Both the position numbers and the translations under genes were made by a program. From Motilibacter rhizosphaerae (GTDB taxonomy: Bacteria > Actinomycetota > Actinomycetes > Motilibacterales > Motilibacteraceae), in the NCBI RefSeq assembly GCF_004216915.1, contig NZ_SGXD01000004.1:186001-250000 (forward strand): a stretch of 64,000 bases of DNA. The letters run 5' to 3'. The notes beneath the pieces were generated by a model, which ran no database searches, had not been told where the DNA came from, and worked only from the letters and a program-made list of their open reading frames with translations. Below are positions 1-7,614 of the stretch, in pieces (positions within the stretch are counted from its first letter, which is position 1; every line of letters starts with the position of its first letter).

Positions 1-1
1 C

Positions 2-550
2 CCCGGCTCGAGCGACCTGCTCTGCCTCACGCTGGGCACGGGGCTCGGCGGCGGGCTCGTGCTGCAGGGCCGCCCGTACCGCGGTGGCGGGCTGGCGGGC
101 GAGGTCGGGCACATGGTGCTCGTGCCCGACGGCCGGCTCTGCGGGTGCGGGGCGTGCGGCTGCTGGGAGCGCTACGTCAGCGGCTCGGCGCTGGTCGAGG
201 AGGCCCACGGGCTCGGGATGCGGGCCGCGCCGGGGCGCGCGCTGGACGGCCGGTCGGTCGTCGCCGCAGCCCGGCAGGGCGACCCGGCGGCGAGCACCGC
301 CGTGCACAACGTCGCCCGCTCCCTCGGCGAGGGGCTGGCCGTCGTCGTCACGCTGCTCGACCCGCAGACGGTCGTCCTGGCCGGCGGGCTGTCCGCCGCC
401 GGCGACCTGCTGCTGCCGGAGGCGCGCCGCGCGCTCGCGGAGACCGTCATCGGCGGGCGTACGCGCCACCTCCCCCCGCTGCGCACCGCCGCGCTCGGCT
501 CCCGGGCCGGCGTCGTCGGAGCGGCCGCGCTGGCGAGGGAGGCGGCCTAG
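2..550 (+). CDS. ROK family sugar kinase, 5' truncated by window edge
   Basis: C-terminal 182 residues of a ROK-family kinase (glucokinase or N-acyl-hexosamine kinase type), which phosphorylates a hexose with ATP in the cytosol. The frame is open from the window edge, so the start codon lies outside. Visible are the glycine-rich GTGLGGG phosphate loop, the GEVGHM sugar-contact motif (His is a substrate and zinc ligand in the family), and the ROK zinc cluster CGCGACGCWE. The C-terminal LAGGLS adenosine-binding segment is present. The sugar cannot be decided from this fragment, and glucose is only the commonest case. The next gene, an ABC-2 ATPase, starts 58 bp downstream, apparently from its own promoter. 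Confidence 0.9.
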   Translation, partial: PGSSDLLCLTLGTGLGGGLVLQGRPYRGGGLAGEVGHMVLVPDGRLCGCGACGCWERYVSGSALVEEAHGLGMRAAPGRALDGRSVVAAARQGDPAASTAVHNVARSLGEGLAVVVTLLDPQTVVLAGGLSAAGDLLLPEARRALAETVIGGRTRHLPPLRTAALGSRAGVVGAAALAREAA

Positions 551-608
551 CAGCGGGCTGGCGGAATCCCCTTGTCGACCGCACCGCGCTGCTGGCACGC
601 TCGCGCAG

Positions 609-1628
609 GTGCCGCTCCTCGAAGCCGAGAGCCTCACCAAGGTCTTCCGCCGCCCCGACAAGGGCCCCGGGCTGAAGGGGGCCGTCCGGCACCTGGTGCA
701 GCGCCGCTACTCCGAGCACGTCGCGGTGGACGGCGTCGACCTGGCCGTCGAGGCGGGCGAGGCGGTCGCGTACGTCGGGCCGAACGGCGCCGGCAAGTCG
801 ACCACGGTGAAGATGCTCAGCGGCATCCTCGTCCCGACCTCCGGCTCGGTCCGCGTCGCCGGCCTGGTGCCGCACCAGCACCGGGTCGAGAACGCCCGCC
901 GCATCGGCGTCGTCTTCGGCCAGCGCACGCAGCTCTGGTGGGACCTGCCGGTGCAGGACTCCCTCGCGCTGCTGCGCGACATGCACGGCATCGGACCTCG
1001 GCGCTACGCCGAGACCCTCGAGCGGCTGGACGCCGTGCTCGAGCTGGCCGACCTGCTGCCCGTGACGGCGCGCAAGCTCTCGCTGGGACAGCGCATGCGG
1101 GCGGACCTCGCGGCCGCCCTGGTGCACGAGCCCTCGATCGTCTACCTCGACGAGCCGACGATCGGGCTCGACATCGCGGTGAAGGACCGGGTCCGCGCCT
1201 TCGTCCGCCAGATCGTCGCCGACGGCACCACGGTCATGCTGACGACGCACGACCTCGGCGACATCGAGGACATCTGCCGCCGGCTCGTCATCCTCGACGG
1301 CGGACGGGTCGTCTACGACGGCGACCTGCAGGCCGTCAAGGACGCGTACGCTCGCGACCGCGTCGTCCACCTCACGCTCGCCGAGCCCCTCGCGTCCACC
1401 TCCGGCATCGCGGCACGCATCCCCGCTGCGCGCGTCGCGGACGGCGCGAGCGACCGCGAGGTCACGGTGACCTTCGACCGGCTGGCCGTGAGCGCGGTCG
1501 AGGTGCTCGCGGCCGCGTCCGCCGAGGCGGAGGTGGTGGACGTGCGCATCGACGAACCGGCGATCGAGGACGTCGTCCGCAAGGTCTACTCCGGCGAGCT
1601 GCGCCCCAGCCCGCAGGCCGGCCCGTGA
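609..1628 (+). CDS. ABC-2 type exporter ATP-binding protein
   Basis: 339-residue ATPase that should power export by the two membrane proteins encoded immediately downstream (COG4586/4587/3694-type system; substrate unknown). It has Walker A GPNGAGKST near residue 56, Q-loop VVFGQ, signature LSLGQRMR, Walker B IVYLDEPT and H-loop TTHD. An approximately 80-residue C-terminal extension is typical of the family. GTG at 609 is chosen because the domain begins right there (PLLEAESLTK). No Shine-Dalgarno precedes it. Instead TTGTCG (572-577) and CACGCT (596-601) with an 18-bp spacer lie 7 nt before the GTG, which suggests a leaderless transcript. The stop overlaps the start of the next gene (GTGA). 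Confidence 0.92.
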   Translation: MPLLEAESLTKVFRRPDKGPGLKGAVRHLVQRRYSEHVAVDGVDLAVEAGEAVAYVGPNGAGKSTTVKMLSGILVPTSGSVRVAGLVPHQHRVENARRIGVVFGQRTQLWWDLPVQDSLALLRDMHGIGPRRYAETLERLDAVLELADLLPVTARKLSLGQRMRADLAAALVHEPSIVYLDEPTIGLDIAVKDRVRAFVRQIVADGTTVMLTTHDLGDIEDICRRLVILDGGRVVYDGDLQAVKDAYARDRVVHLTLAEPLASTSGIAARIPAARVADGASDREVTVTFDRLAVSAVEVLAAASAEAEVVDVRIDEPAIEDVVRKVYSGELRPSPQAGP

Positions 1629-2455
1629 GCTCCGCTGCTCCGCCCGCACCAGCACGCCACCAGTCCTGGGTGGCCTACCGGGGGCTCGCGCGCGCGGCGC
1701 TCCGGTCCCTGGTCGCGTACCAGGGCGCCTTCCTCTTCGGGCTGCTCGCCTCGGTGTTCTCGGCGCTCGCGATGCTCTACCTGTGGCGGGCGGTGCTCGC
1801 GTCGAGCCCCGCGGCGCACGGGTTCGACTGGCCGCACATGCGGGCGTACCTCCTGGCGGCGTTCGTCGCCGGCTCGCTGGCCTCGAGCTGGGTCGACTAC
1901 CGGCTGGCGTTCCGCATCCAGCGCGGCGACGTAGGCCTGGACCTGGTCCGTCCGGTCGACTACCAGCGGGCGAGGTTCGCCGAGGCCGTCGGCTTCGGCG
2001 CGTACGAGCTCGGGACGGGCCTGGTCGTCGCGGGCGTCGCCGCCCTCGCCTTCGGCGGCGTGCCCGCCCCGCCCCTCGGCTCGCTGCCCCTGCTGCTGCT
2101 GAGCGCCCTCCTGGTCCTGCCGCTGCGCTTCGGCCTGGTCTACGCGAGCGCGATGGCGGTCTTCTGGACGCAGAACTACGTCGGCGTCCAGGCCGGGCGC
2201 CTCGCGCTGGTCTCGCTGTTCTCCGGGGCGCTCGTGCCGCTGGCGTTCCTGCCCGACTGGCTGCGGCTCCTCGCCGCGGTGCTGCCCTTCGCCGGCATGG
2301 CGTCCACCCCCGCCCTGCTCTTCTCCGGACAGCTCCAGGGAGCGGAGGCGGGAGCGGCGGTCGCCGTGCAGGCCGCCTGGACGGTCGGGCTCTGGTACGG
2401 GACGCGCGGGCTGTGGCGGGCGGCGAGCCGCCAGCTCACGGTGCACGGGGGCTGA
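1625..2455 (+). CDS. ABC-2 type transport system permease (COG4587-like)
   Basis: 276-residue integral membrane protein with about six hydrophobic segments, beginning after a short proline-rich N-terminus. It is the first of a permease pair that would form the membrane channel driven by the preceding ATPase. The start GTG at 1625 overlaps the stop TGA of the ATPase gene, so translation is probably coupled. The family motif RIQRGDVGLDLVRPVDY in the first cytoplasmic loop is typical of these DUF990-like exporters. The substrate is unknown. Homologous systems are annotated as multidrug or lipid exporters only by analogy. Confidence 0.85.
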   Translation: MSSAAPPAPARHQSWVAYRGLARAALRSLVAYQGAFLFGLLASVFSALAMLYLWRAVLASSPAAHGFDWPHMRAYLLAAFVAGSLASSWVDYRLAFRIQRGDVGLDLVRPVDYQRARFAEAVGFGAYELGTGLVVAGVAALAFGGVPAPPLGSLPLLLLSALLVLPLRFGLVYASAMAVFWTQNYVGVQAGRLALVSLFSGALVPLAFLPDWLRLLAAVLPFAGMASTPALLFSGQLQGAEAGAAVAVQAAWTVGLWYGTRGLWRAASRQLTVHGG

Positions 2456-2458
2456 GCC

Positions 2459-3298
2459 GTGGACGTCCTGCCGCTGCCCCCGCTGGCCCCCTCGCCGCTG
2501 GCCCGGCTGCGCCGCTCGGTCTGGCTCTACCGGCGCTGCCTCGGCGCGCACCTGCGCTCGACCCTGGAGTACGAGAAGGACTTCTGGGTGCTCAGCGTCG
2601 CGGCGCTGCTCACCCAGGGCGTGGGCGTACTGCTGCTGTCGGCGGTCTTCCGCGCCATCCCGCAGTTCGACGGCTGGCGCTTCTGGGACGTCGCGCTGGG
2701 GTACGCGCTCGTCGCGCTCGGCGAGGGCGTCGCCGTGCTGCTCGCCCAGGGCGCCTGGGGACTCGCCTGGACGGTGAACACCGGCGACCTCGACATCGCG
2801 CTCACCCGCCCGTACTCCCCCGCCCTCCAGGTGCTCAGCTCGCAGATCGGCATGAACGGCCTCGGGAACCTCGTCATCGGGGGTGCTCTGCTCGCCGGCG
2901 CGCTGGCGCACGTCGACGTGCCCTGGGACGCCGGCCGGGTCGCGCTGGCCGCCGTGCTCCTCGTCAGCGCGCTCCTCGTCAAGGTAGGGCTGAACCTCGC
3001 CACGAACTGCGCGGGGTTCTGGCTCGCGTCGCCGTTCCCGATGTTCGCCTTCTCGATGCACACGCTCGGCGAGCTCGCGCGCTTCCCGATCACCATCTAC
3101 GGCATGGGCGTGCGGGTCGCGCTCACCGTCGCCCTGCCCTACGCCTTCATGAGCTTCTTCCCCGCGAGCGCCCTGCTCCAGGAGCGCCACCTCTGGCAGC
3201 TCGGCCTGCTCACCCCGCTCGTCGCGGCCTGGTGCCTCGCACTCGGCGCCTGGCTCTTCCGCCGGGGGCTGCTGCGCTACGAGAGCGCGGGCCAGTAG
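2459..3298 (+). CDS. ABC-2 type transport system permease (COG3694-like)
   Basis: 279-residue six-segment membrane protein, the second permease of the exporter. It starts with GTG 3 nt after the previous stop. The N-terminus carries a LEYEKDFW amphipathic stretch and the first loop contains the NTGDLDIALTRPYSP segment. This is the counterpart of the GDVGLDLVRPVDY loop in the partner permease, supporting a pseudo-symmetric heterodimer. The C-terminal RRGLLRYESAGQ ending is usual for this family. It converges with coaE, with one base between the two stop codons. Confidence 0.85.
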   Translation: MDVLPLPPLAPSPLARLRRSVWLYRRCLGAHLRSTLEYEKDFWVLSVAALLTQGVGVLLLSAVFRAIPQFDGWRFWDVALGYALVALGEGVAVLLAQGAWGLAWTVNTGDLDIALTRPYSPALQVLSSQIGMNGLGNLVIGGALLAGALAHVDVPWDAGRVALAAVLLVSALLVKVGLNLATNCAGFWLASPFPMFAFSMHTLGELARFPITIYGMGVRVALTVALPYAFMSFFPASALLQERHLWQLGLLTPLVAAWCLALGAWLFRRGLLRYESAGQ

Positions 3299-3299
3299 G

Positions 3300-3923
3300 T
3301 CAGCGGCGGCTCGCCGCGACCGCCTCGGCGAGGCGCTCCCACAGCGCGTCGACCTGGCGGCGCAGGTCCGCGACGCTCCCGGTCCCGTCCAGCACGACGT
3401 CGGCCGCGGCGAGCCGCTCGTCGCGGCTCGCCTGCGCGGCCACGCGGGCGAGCGCATCCTCGCGCGCCAGCCCGCGGCCCTCGACCAGCCGCTGCACGCG
3501 CAGCTCGTCGGGCGCGTCGACCACGACGACGAGGTCCAGCCCTCCGGTGAGCCCGCGCTCGACGAGCAGCGGGACGTCGTGCACGACGACGGCGTCCGGG
3601 TCGGCCGCGCGCGCCGCGGCGGCGAGCTCGGCCCGCCGGGCCGCCACCCGGGGGTGGACGATGCCCTCGAGGGTCGCGCGCAGCTCCGCGTCGCCGAAGA
3701 CGACCCGGCCGAGGGCGGGGCGGTCGAGCGAGCCGTCGGCCGCGAGGACCCCGGGCCCGAAGGCGGCGACGACGGCGGCGAGCCCCGGCGTACCCGGGGC
3801 GACGGCCTCGCGCGCGAGGACGTCGGCGTCGACGACCACGGCCCCCAGCTCGCCGAAGCGCGCTGCGGCGGTGGACTTGCCCGCACCGGTGCCCCCGGTG
3901 AGGCCCACGTCGTACGACGTCAC
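3300..3923 (-). CDS. coaE: Dephospho-CoA kinase
   Basis: 207-residue cytosolic enzyme catalysing the last step of coenzyme A synthesis, ATP-dependent 3'-phosphorylation of dephospho-CoA. The P-loop is LTGGTGAGKST at residues 6-16, where most homologues read GGIGSGKS. It is followed by the VVDADVLAREAV substrate motif, VHDVPLLVE, and the VVDAP and RDERLAAAD segments. GTG at 3923 is chosen because the P-loop must lie close to the N-terminus; an in-frame upstream extension to 4010 has no family support. A CACGAT box at 3930-3935, 6 nt from the GTG, suggests a leaderless message. rpsA-coaE proximity is normal for actinobacteria, but here three unrelated minus-strand genes sit between them. Confidence 0.95.
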   Translation of the reverse strand: MTSYDVGLTGGTGAGKSTAAARFGELGAVVVDADVLAREAVAPGTPGLAAVVAAFGPGVLAADGSLDRPALGRVVFGDAELRATLEGIVHPRVAARRAELAAAARAADPDAVVVHDVPLLVERGLTGGLDLVVVVDAPDELRVQRLVEGRGLAREDALARVAAQASRDERLAAADVVLDGTGSVADLRRQVDALWERLAEAVAASRR

Positions 3924-4024
3924 AGCCCCATCGTGCCGTACCTGCGTCAACCCGGGTGCGGTGGTGAGGACCGCCGTTCGGCGGGTACTCGCGCAGCATG
4001 GGGGATGCACGAGGAGGAGCCGCG

Positions 4025-4864
4025 GTGCTGCCGCGGCCGCCCGGACCCGAGGACGACGCCGGCCAGCTGCTGCGGCACGCCCTCATCCACTGCGACGTCG
4101 CGGGCGCCGAGGCGGCCGCCCTGCTGCTGCTCAGCCAGGGGTGCCCGACGAGCGCGCTCTACGACCTGCACGTCACCCCCGTGCTGGGCGAGATCGGCAG
4201 CGCGTGGGAGCGCGGCGACCTGGCCGTGTGGCAGGAGCACGCGGTCAGCGACTGCGCCCGCTCGCTGGTCGCGCGGCTGCGCTCGCGGGTCCGGCTGAGC
4301 GGCAGCCGCCCGGGCCGGATCGTCCTGCTGCCGGGCCCCGGCGAGGGCCACGTGCTGGGGCTGCAGATGGCGGCGCACGTCGTCGAGGAGGCCGGCTGGG
4401 ACGCTGTCGTGCTCGACCGGATGCCCATCACCCAGCTCGCCGAGCTCATCGCCGCGCGCGGCGACGTCGCCGCCGTCCTCGTCTCGGGGTCCGGCGCCAT
4501 GGGCCGCGACCGGCTCCAGCGCTCGGTGCAGGACTGGCGCCGGCTCGGGACCGGCGTGCCGCTCGTGCTCGGCGGAGCCTGCACCGGGCTGCCGGACGTC
4601 GCCGACTGGGGCGCCGACGCCGTGCTCCACGGCCTCGACGACCTCGTCGAGCGGCTGCGCTCGGTCACGACGCCGCTGACGCCGCGCGAGACCGACGTGC
4701 TGCGCGAGGCCGCGCGCGGCCTGACGAACGAGGAGATCGGGGGGCGGCTCGGCCTGCGCGCGAGCACGGTCAAGTCGCACCTGGAGCACGTCTACGCGAA
4801 GACGGGCGTACGCGACCGCGCCGCCAGCGTCGCCGAGGCGCTGCGCCGCGGCTGGATCAGCTGA
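4025..4864 (+). CDS. Cobalamin-binding (CarH-like) regulator with C-terminal LuxR helix-turn-helix
   Basis: 279-residue putative transcription factor. Residues 10-90 form the four-helix cap of B12-dependent photoreceptors and carry an exact W-x9-E-H motif (W61, E71, H72). Residues 97-205 form a Rossmann cobalamin domain with E-x-H-x-x-G (E107, H109, G112), so both possible cobalt ligands of CarH are retained with near-identical spacing. Residues 215-279 are a GerE/LuxR DNA-binding domain (LTPRETDVL, ASTVKSHL). CarH itself has an N-terminal MerR domain, so the order and type of the output domain are swapped. The start is GTG 4025 because AGGAGGAG lies 5 nt upstream; ATG 3998 is possible. Light or B12 sensing is inferred. 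The gene overlaps the convergent MFS gene by 8 bp. Confidence 0.85.
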   Translation: MLPRPPGPEDDAGQLLRHALIHCDVAGAEAAALLLLSQGCPTSALYDLHVTPVLGEIGSAWERGDLAVWQEHAVSDCARSLVARLRSRVRLSGSRPGRIVLLPGPGEGHVLGLQMAAHVVEEAGWDAVVLDRMPITQLAELIAARGDVAAVLVSGSGAMGRDRLQRSVQDWRRLGTGVPLVLGGACTGLPDVADWGADAVLHGLDDLVERLRSVTTPLTPRETDVLREAARGLTNEEIGGRLGLRASTVKSHLEHVYAKTGVRDRAASVAEALRRGWIS

Positions 4865-6080
4865 CCCGGCGCTGCGGCCACAGCGGCAGCGCGAGCACCG
4901 CCGCGCCGGCGCCCAGCAGCGTGACACCGGTCCACCCGCTGGACGCGTGCAGCAGCCCCGTGAGGGCGGAGGACAGCGCGCCGCAGACGAAGACCGTGCC
5001 CATGAAGACCGAGTTGAGCCGGGCGCGGGCGTCACCGCGGATCGCGTAGACCTCGCGCAGGCTCAGCACCTGGTGGCTCTGCACCGAGAGGTCGAGCACG
5101 ACCCCCGCGACCGCGAGCAGCACGACCGAGCCGGCGCCGAGCCAGGCGAGGAGCATGGCGAGCGCGGCGAGCACGATCGTGACCAGCCGGCCCGTACGCC
5201 CGTGGCCGCGGTCGCCGAGCGCCCCGGCGACCGGGGCGGCCGCCGCTCCCGCCGCGCCCACGAGCGCGAACACGGCGACGCCCACCTGCGAGGAGTGGTG
5301 GCGGCCGAGCAGCTCGAACGGCACCCCGGTCCAGTACGCCGTGAACGCCGCGAACAGCAGCGCCTGCGACAGCGCGCGGCGGACGAGGACCGGCTCGGTC
5401 CGGGCCAGCCGGACGGTGCTCGCCAGCAGGGCACCGTAGCGCGCGCTGTGCTCCGGGCGCCGCTCGGGCAGCAGGCGGCGCAGCAGCAGCGAGGTCAGCA
5501 CCATGACGACGGCGGAGACCGCGTCGATGCTGCGCCAGCCCCACGCGGCCGCGACGAAGCTGGCCACGGAGCGGGCGAGCATGATGCCGAGGAGCAGGCC
5601 GCCGGTGACCTGTCCGACGACCTTGCCGCGCACGTCCGGCGGCGCCAGGTGGGCGGCCAGCGGGACGAGCACCTGCGCGACCACCGAGGTGCAGCCGACC
5701 AGCGCCATCGCCGCGAGCAGCACGCCGAACGACGGCGCGGCGCTCGCGGCGACGAGCGCGACCGCGGTGACGAGCAGGGTGCGCGAGGCGAGCCGGCGGT
5801 TCTCCAGCAGGTCCCCGAGGGGCAGCAGGAGCAGCAGCCCCAGCGCGTAGCCGACCTGGGTCAGCGTCACGACCAGCGCGACCGTGCCGCTGCCCGTGCC
5901 GAACGTGCCCGCGATGCTGCTGAGCAGCGGCTGCGCGTAGTAGAGGTTGGCGACGCTCGCTCCGCAGGCGAAGGCCAGCACCGCGGTGACGAGCCGGAGC
6001 GAGCGCCCGCCGAGCGCCGGCACGACGGGGTCGGCCGACGGGCGCGGCGGCAGATCGGTCTCGGCCTCGGTCGCGGGCAT
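4857..6080 (-). CDS. MFS transporter (drug-efflux or sugar-efflux type)
   Basis: 407-residue major facilitator with about 12 hydrophobic segments. Motif A is recognisable as GDLLENRRLASRT in loop 2-3, and the FACGASVANLYYAQPLL opening is typical of YnfM/AraJ-like 12-TM proton antiporters. ATG 6080 is preferred over the upstream in-frame GTG 6197 because AGGAAGG precedes it and the upstream extension is arginine-rich and non-hydrophobic. The substrate is unknown. Its 3' end overlaps the B12/LuxR regulator gene, so antisense interference is possible, but nothing in the sequence shows that the two are functionally linked. Confidence 0.85.
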   Translation of the reverse strand: MPATEAETDLPPRPSADPVVPALGGRSLRLVTAVLAFACGASVANLYYAQPLLSSIAGTFGTGSGTVALVVTLTQVGYALGLLLLLPLGDLLENRRLASRTLLVTAVALVAASAAPSFGVLLAAMALVGCTSVVAQVLVPLAAHLAPPDVRGKVVGQVTGGLLLGIMLARSVASFVAAAWGWRSIDAVSAVVMVLTSLLLRRLLPERRPEHSARYGALLASTVRLARTEPVLVRRALSQALLFAAFTAYWTGVPFELLGRHHSSQVGVAVFALVGAAGAAAAPVAGALGDRGHGRTGRLVTIVLAALAMLLAWLGAGSVVLLAVAGVVLDLSVQSHQVLSLREVYAIRGDARARLNSVFMGTVFVCGALSSALTGLLHASSGWTGVTLLGAGAAVLALPLWPQRRVS

Positions 6081-6154
6081 GGGGGCCTTCCTGGTCGTGC
6101 GGGTCGCTCGGGCTGCTCCTCCCGGCAACCGCCCGCGGCCGCTGCTGCTTCCCG

Positions 6155-7135
6155 CTAGCCGAGCAGGCCGATGACCGTACGCGCCGGCGCGCACCACGGG
6201 TCCGCCGCCGCGGCGGCCACGGCGGCCGCCGCAGCCGCGCGCTCGCGACCGTCCGCGAGCAGGGCGCGGGCCTGCTCGGCCCCGGCCACCGCGGCCGCGC
6301 GGTCCGCGTCGCTGACCGGCACGAGCGGGACGAAGGGCGACTCAGCCGCGCGCATGAGCTCGACGCCGAAGTCGGCGAACGACTGCCACGCCCCGAGCAC
6401 GTCCTCGACGGCGCAGCGCTCCGGCAGCCGGCGGAGGAACCAGCGCTGCAGGGCCATCGAGGCCCGCAGCTGCCCGGCGCGCTCCGGCCCCTGCGTGCCG
6501 AGGGACATGTTCTCGCCGTGGAAGCGGTAGCCGGTCCGCGGCTCGGCGAGGTAGCCGAGCCCGCCCTCGAGGGCGGCACGCAGCGCGAACCACCAGTCGG
6601 CGAAGGAGACCTCGACCGGCACCGGTCCCCACCGCCGCGCCGCGTCGGCGCGCAGCAGCAGCGACGAGGAGGTCGCGACGTTGCCGCGCAGCAGGCCGCA
6701 GACGTCATCGCCGACCGGCGGCGCCTGGTCCTCGAGCCACGACTCCTGCAGGACGCGCCCGTCGCGGTCGATGACGGTCATGTCGCCGTACAGGAGGCTG
6801 CGCTCCCCGAGGGCCTCGACCTGGCGGCGCACCTTGTCCGTCGGCCAGACGTCGTCGGCGTCGAGCACGGCCAGCAGCGTCCCGGTCGCCTCCGCGACGG
6901 CCCGGTTGGTGGCCGCGACGTAACCGGCGTTGGCCTGGCGCACCACGCGCACGCGCCCGCTGCCGACGCGGCGCGCGACCTCGCCCGCGCTGCCGTCGGT
7001 CGAGCCGTCGTCGACGACCACGACGTCGAGCAGGTGCTCGGGGTAGTCCTGGGCGAGGGCGCTGTCGAGGGCCTCCCCCACGTAGCGCTCCACCTGGTGG
7101 ACGGTCACCAGCGCGGTGACGCTCGGCAGGCTCAC
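6155..7135 (-). CDS. Family 2 glycosyltransferase
   Basis: 326-residue GT-A fold glycosyltransferase that would transfer a sugar from a nucleotide donor to an unknown acceptor, probably at the inner face of the membrane. Near the N-terminus are VTVHQVERY and VVVDDGSTDGS (nucleotide binding). DADDVW around residue 93 is the metal-binding DxD, and the later FADWWFALRA is the usual acceptor-side motif. The C-terminus is alanine-rich. GTG 7135 overlaps the stop of the upstream gene (GTGA), so the two are translationally coupled. No other polysaccharide genes are nearby, which makes the product hard to guess. Confidence 0.88.
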   Translation of the reverse strand: MSLPSVTALVTVHQVERYVGEALDSALAQDYPEHLLDVVVVDDGSTDGSAGEVARRVGSGRVRVVRQANAGYVAATNRAVAEATGTLLAVLDADDVWPTDKVRRQVEALGERSLLYGDMTVIDRDGRVLQESWLEDQAPPVGDDVCGLLRGNVATSSSLLLRADAARRWGPVPVEVSFADWWFALRAALEGGLGYLAEPRTGYRFHGENMSLGTQGPERAGQLRASMALQRWFLRRLPERCAVEDVLGAWQSFADFGVELMRAAESPFVPLVPVSDADRAAAVAGAEQARALLADGRERAAAAAAVAAAAADPWCAPARTVIGLLG

Positions 7136-7500
7136 GACAGCCGCTCCCAGGCGCGCGCGAGCTCCGCCTGCGCCTCCGGGTCGTACGGGTCGGCCGCCAG
7201 CGCGCGCACGCAGCCGGCGAGCGCCTCGGCGTCGTCGCACGCTGTCCGCACCGCCGCCAGCTCGCGGCGGCAGGCGTCGCGGTCCTCGTCGAGCACCGGC
7301 ACCACGAGGGCGAAGGGGTCGTGCAGCCGCGCGTGGACCGCGAGCACGGTGGCCTCGAAGGCGTTCCACGCCTCGGCCGTCTCCAGCGGGGTGCAGACGT
7401 GGGCGCGCATGGTCCGCAGCAGCGCGCGCTGACCGGCGGCACCCGCCAGCAGCTCGTCGACCGCCGGGCGCGCCGGAGCAGCCGCGTCCGCGCTCGTCAT
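7132..7500 (-). CDS. Hypothetical alanine-rich helical protein coupled to glycosyltransferase
   Basis: 122-residue protein I do not recognise. It is mostly helical, with no signal peptide or membrane segment. The mid-region reads HARLHDPFALVVPVLDEDRDAC and the tail DPYDPEAQAELARAW resembles a degenerate TPR-like helix pair. ATG 7500 is chosen; an in-frame start at 7551 would run into the rpsA terminator hairpin. Its stop overlaps the start of the glycosyltransferase gene, so it is probably a partner or regulator of that enzyme, but this rests on position only. Confidence 0.6.
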   Translation of the reverse strand: MTSADAAAPARPAVDELLAGAAGQRALLRTMRAHVCTPLETAEAWNAFEATVLAVHARLHDPFALVVPVLDEDRDACRRELAAVRTACDDAEALAGCVRALAADPYDPEAQAELARAWERLS

Positions 7501-7549
7501 GGTCGTGGTCTCGGCCGTCCGGGTGGGCGACCTGAGGGGGCCGGGACGC

Positions 7550-7589
7550 ACGACGGCCCCCGCACCCGGGAGGGTGCGGGGGCCGTCGT
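7550..7589. terminator. Strong hairpin terminator downstream of rpsA
   Basis: A perfect 18-bp inverted repeat with a 4-nt loop (GGGA) lies 25 nt beyond the rpsA stop. The stem is almost entirely GC and has no T-run, as is usual in high-GC actinobacteria. It separates rpsA from the glycosyltransferase pair. Confidence 0.8.
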
Positions 7590-7614
7590 CAGCGCGTCGG
7601 CCGGGCCCGAGGGC

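Noticed and set aside
1783-5049. Long plus-strand frame covering the permeases, coaE and the LuxR gene
   Set aside because: It overlaps several well-supported genes on both strands and is Arg/Pro/Ala-rich.
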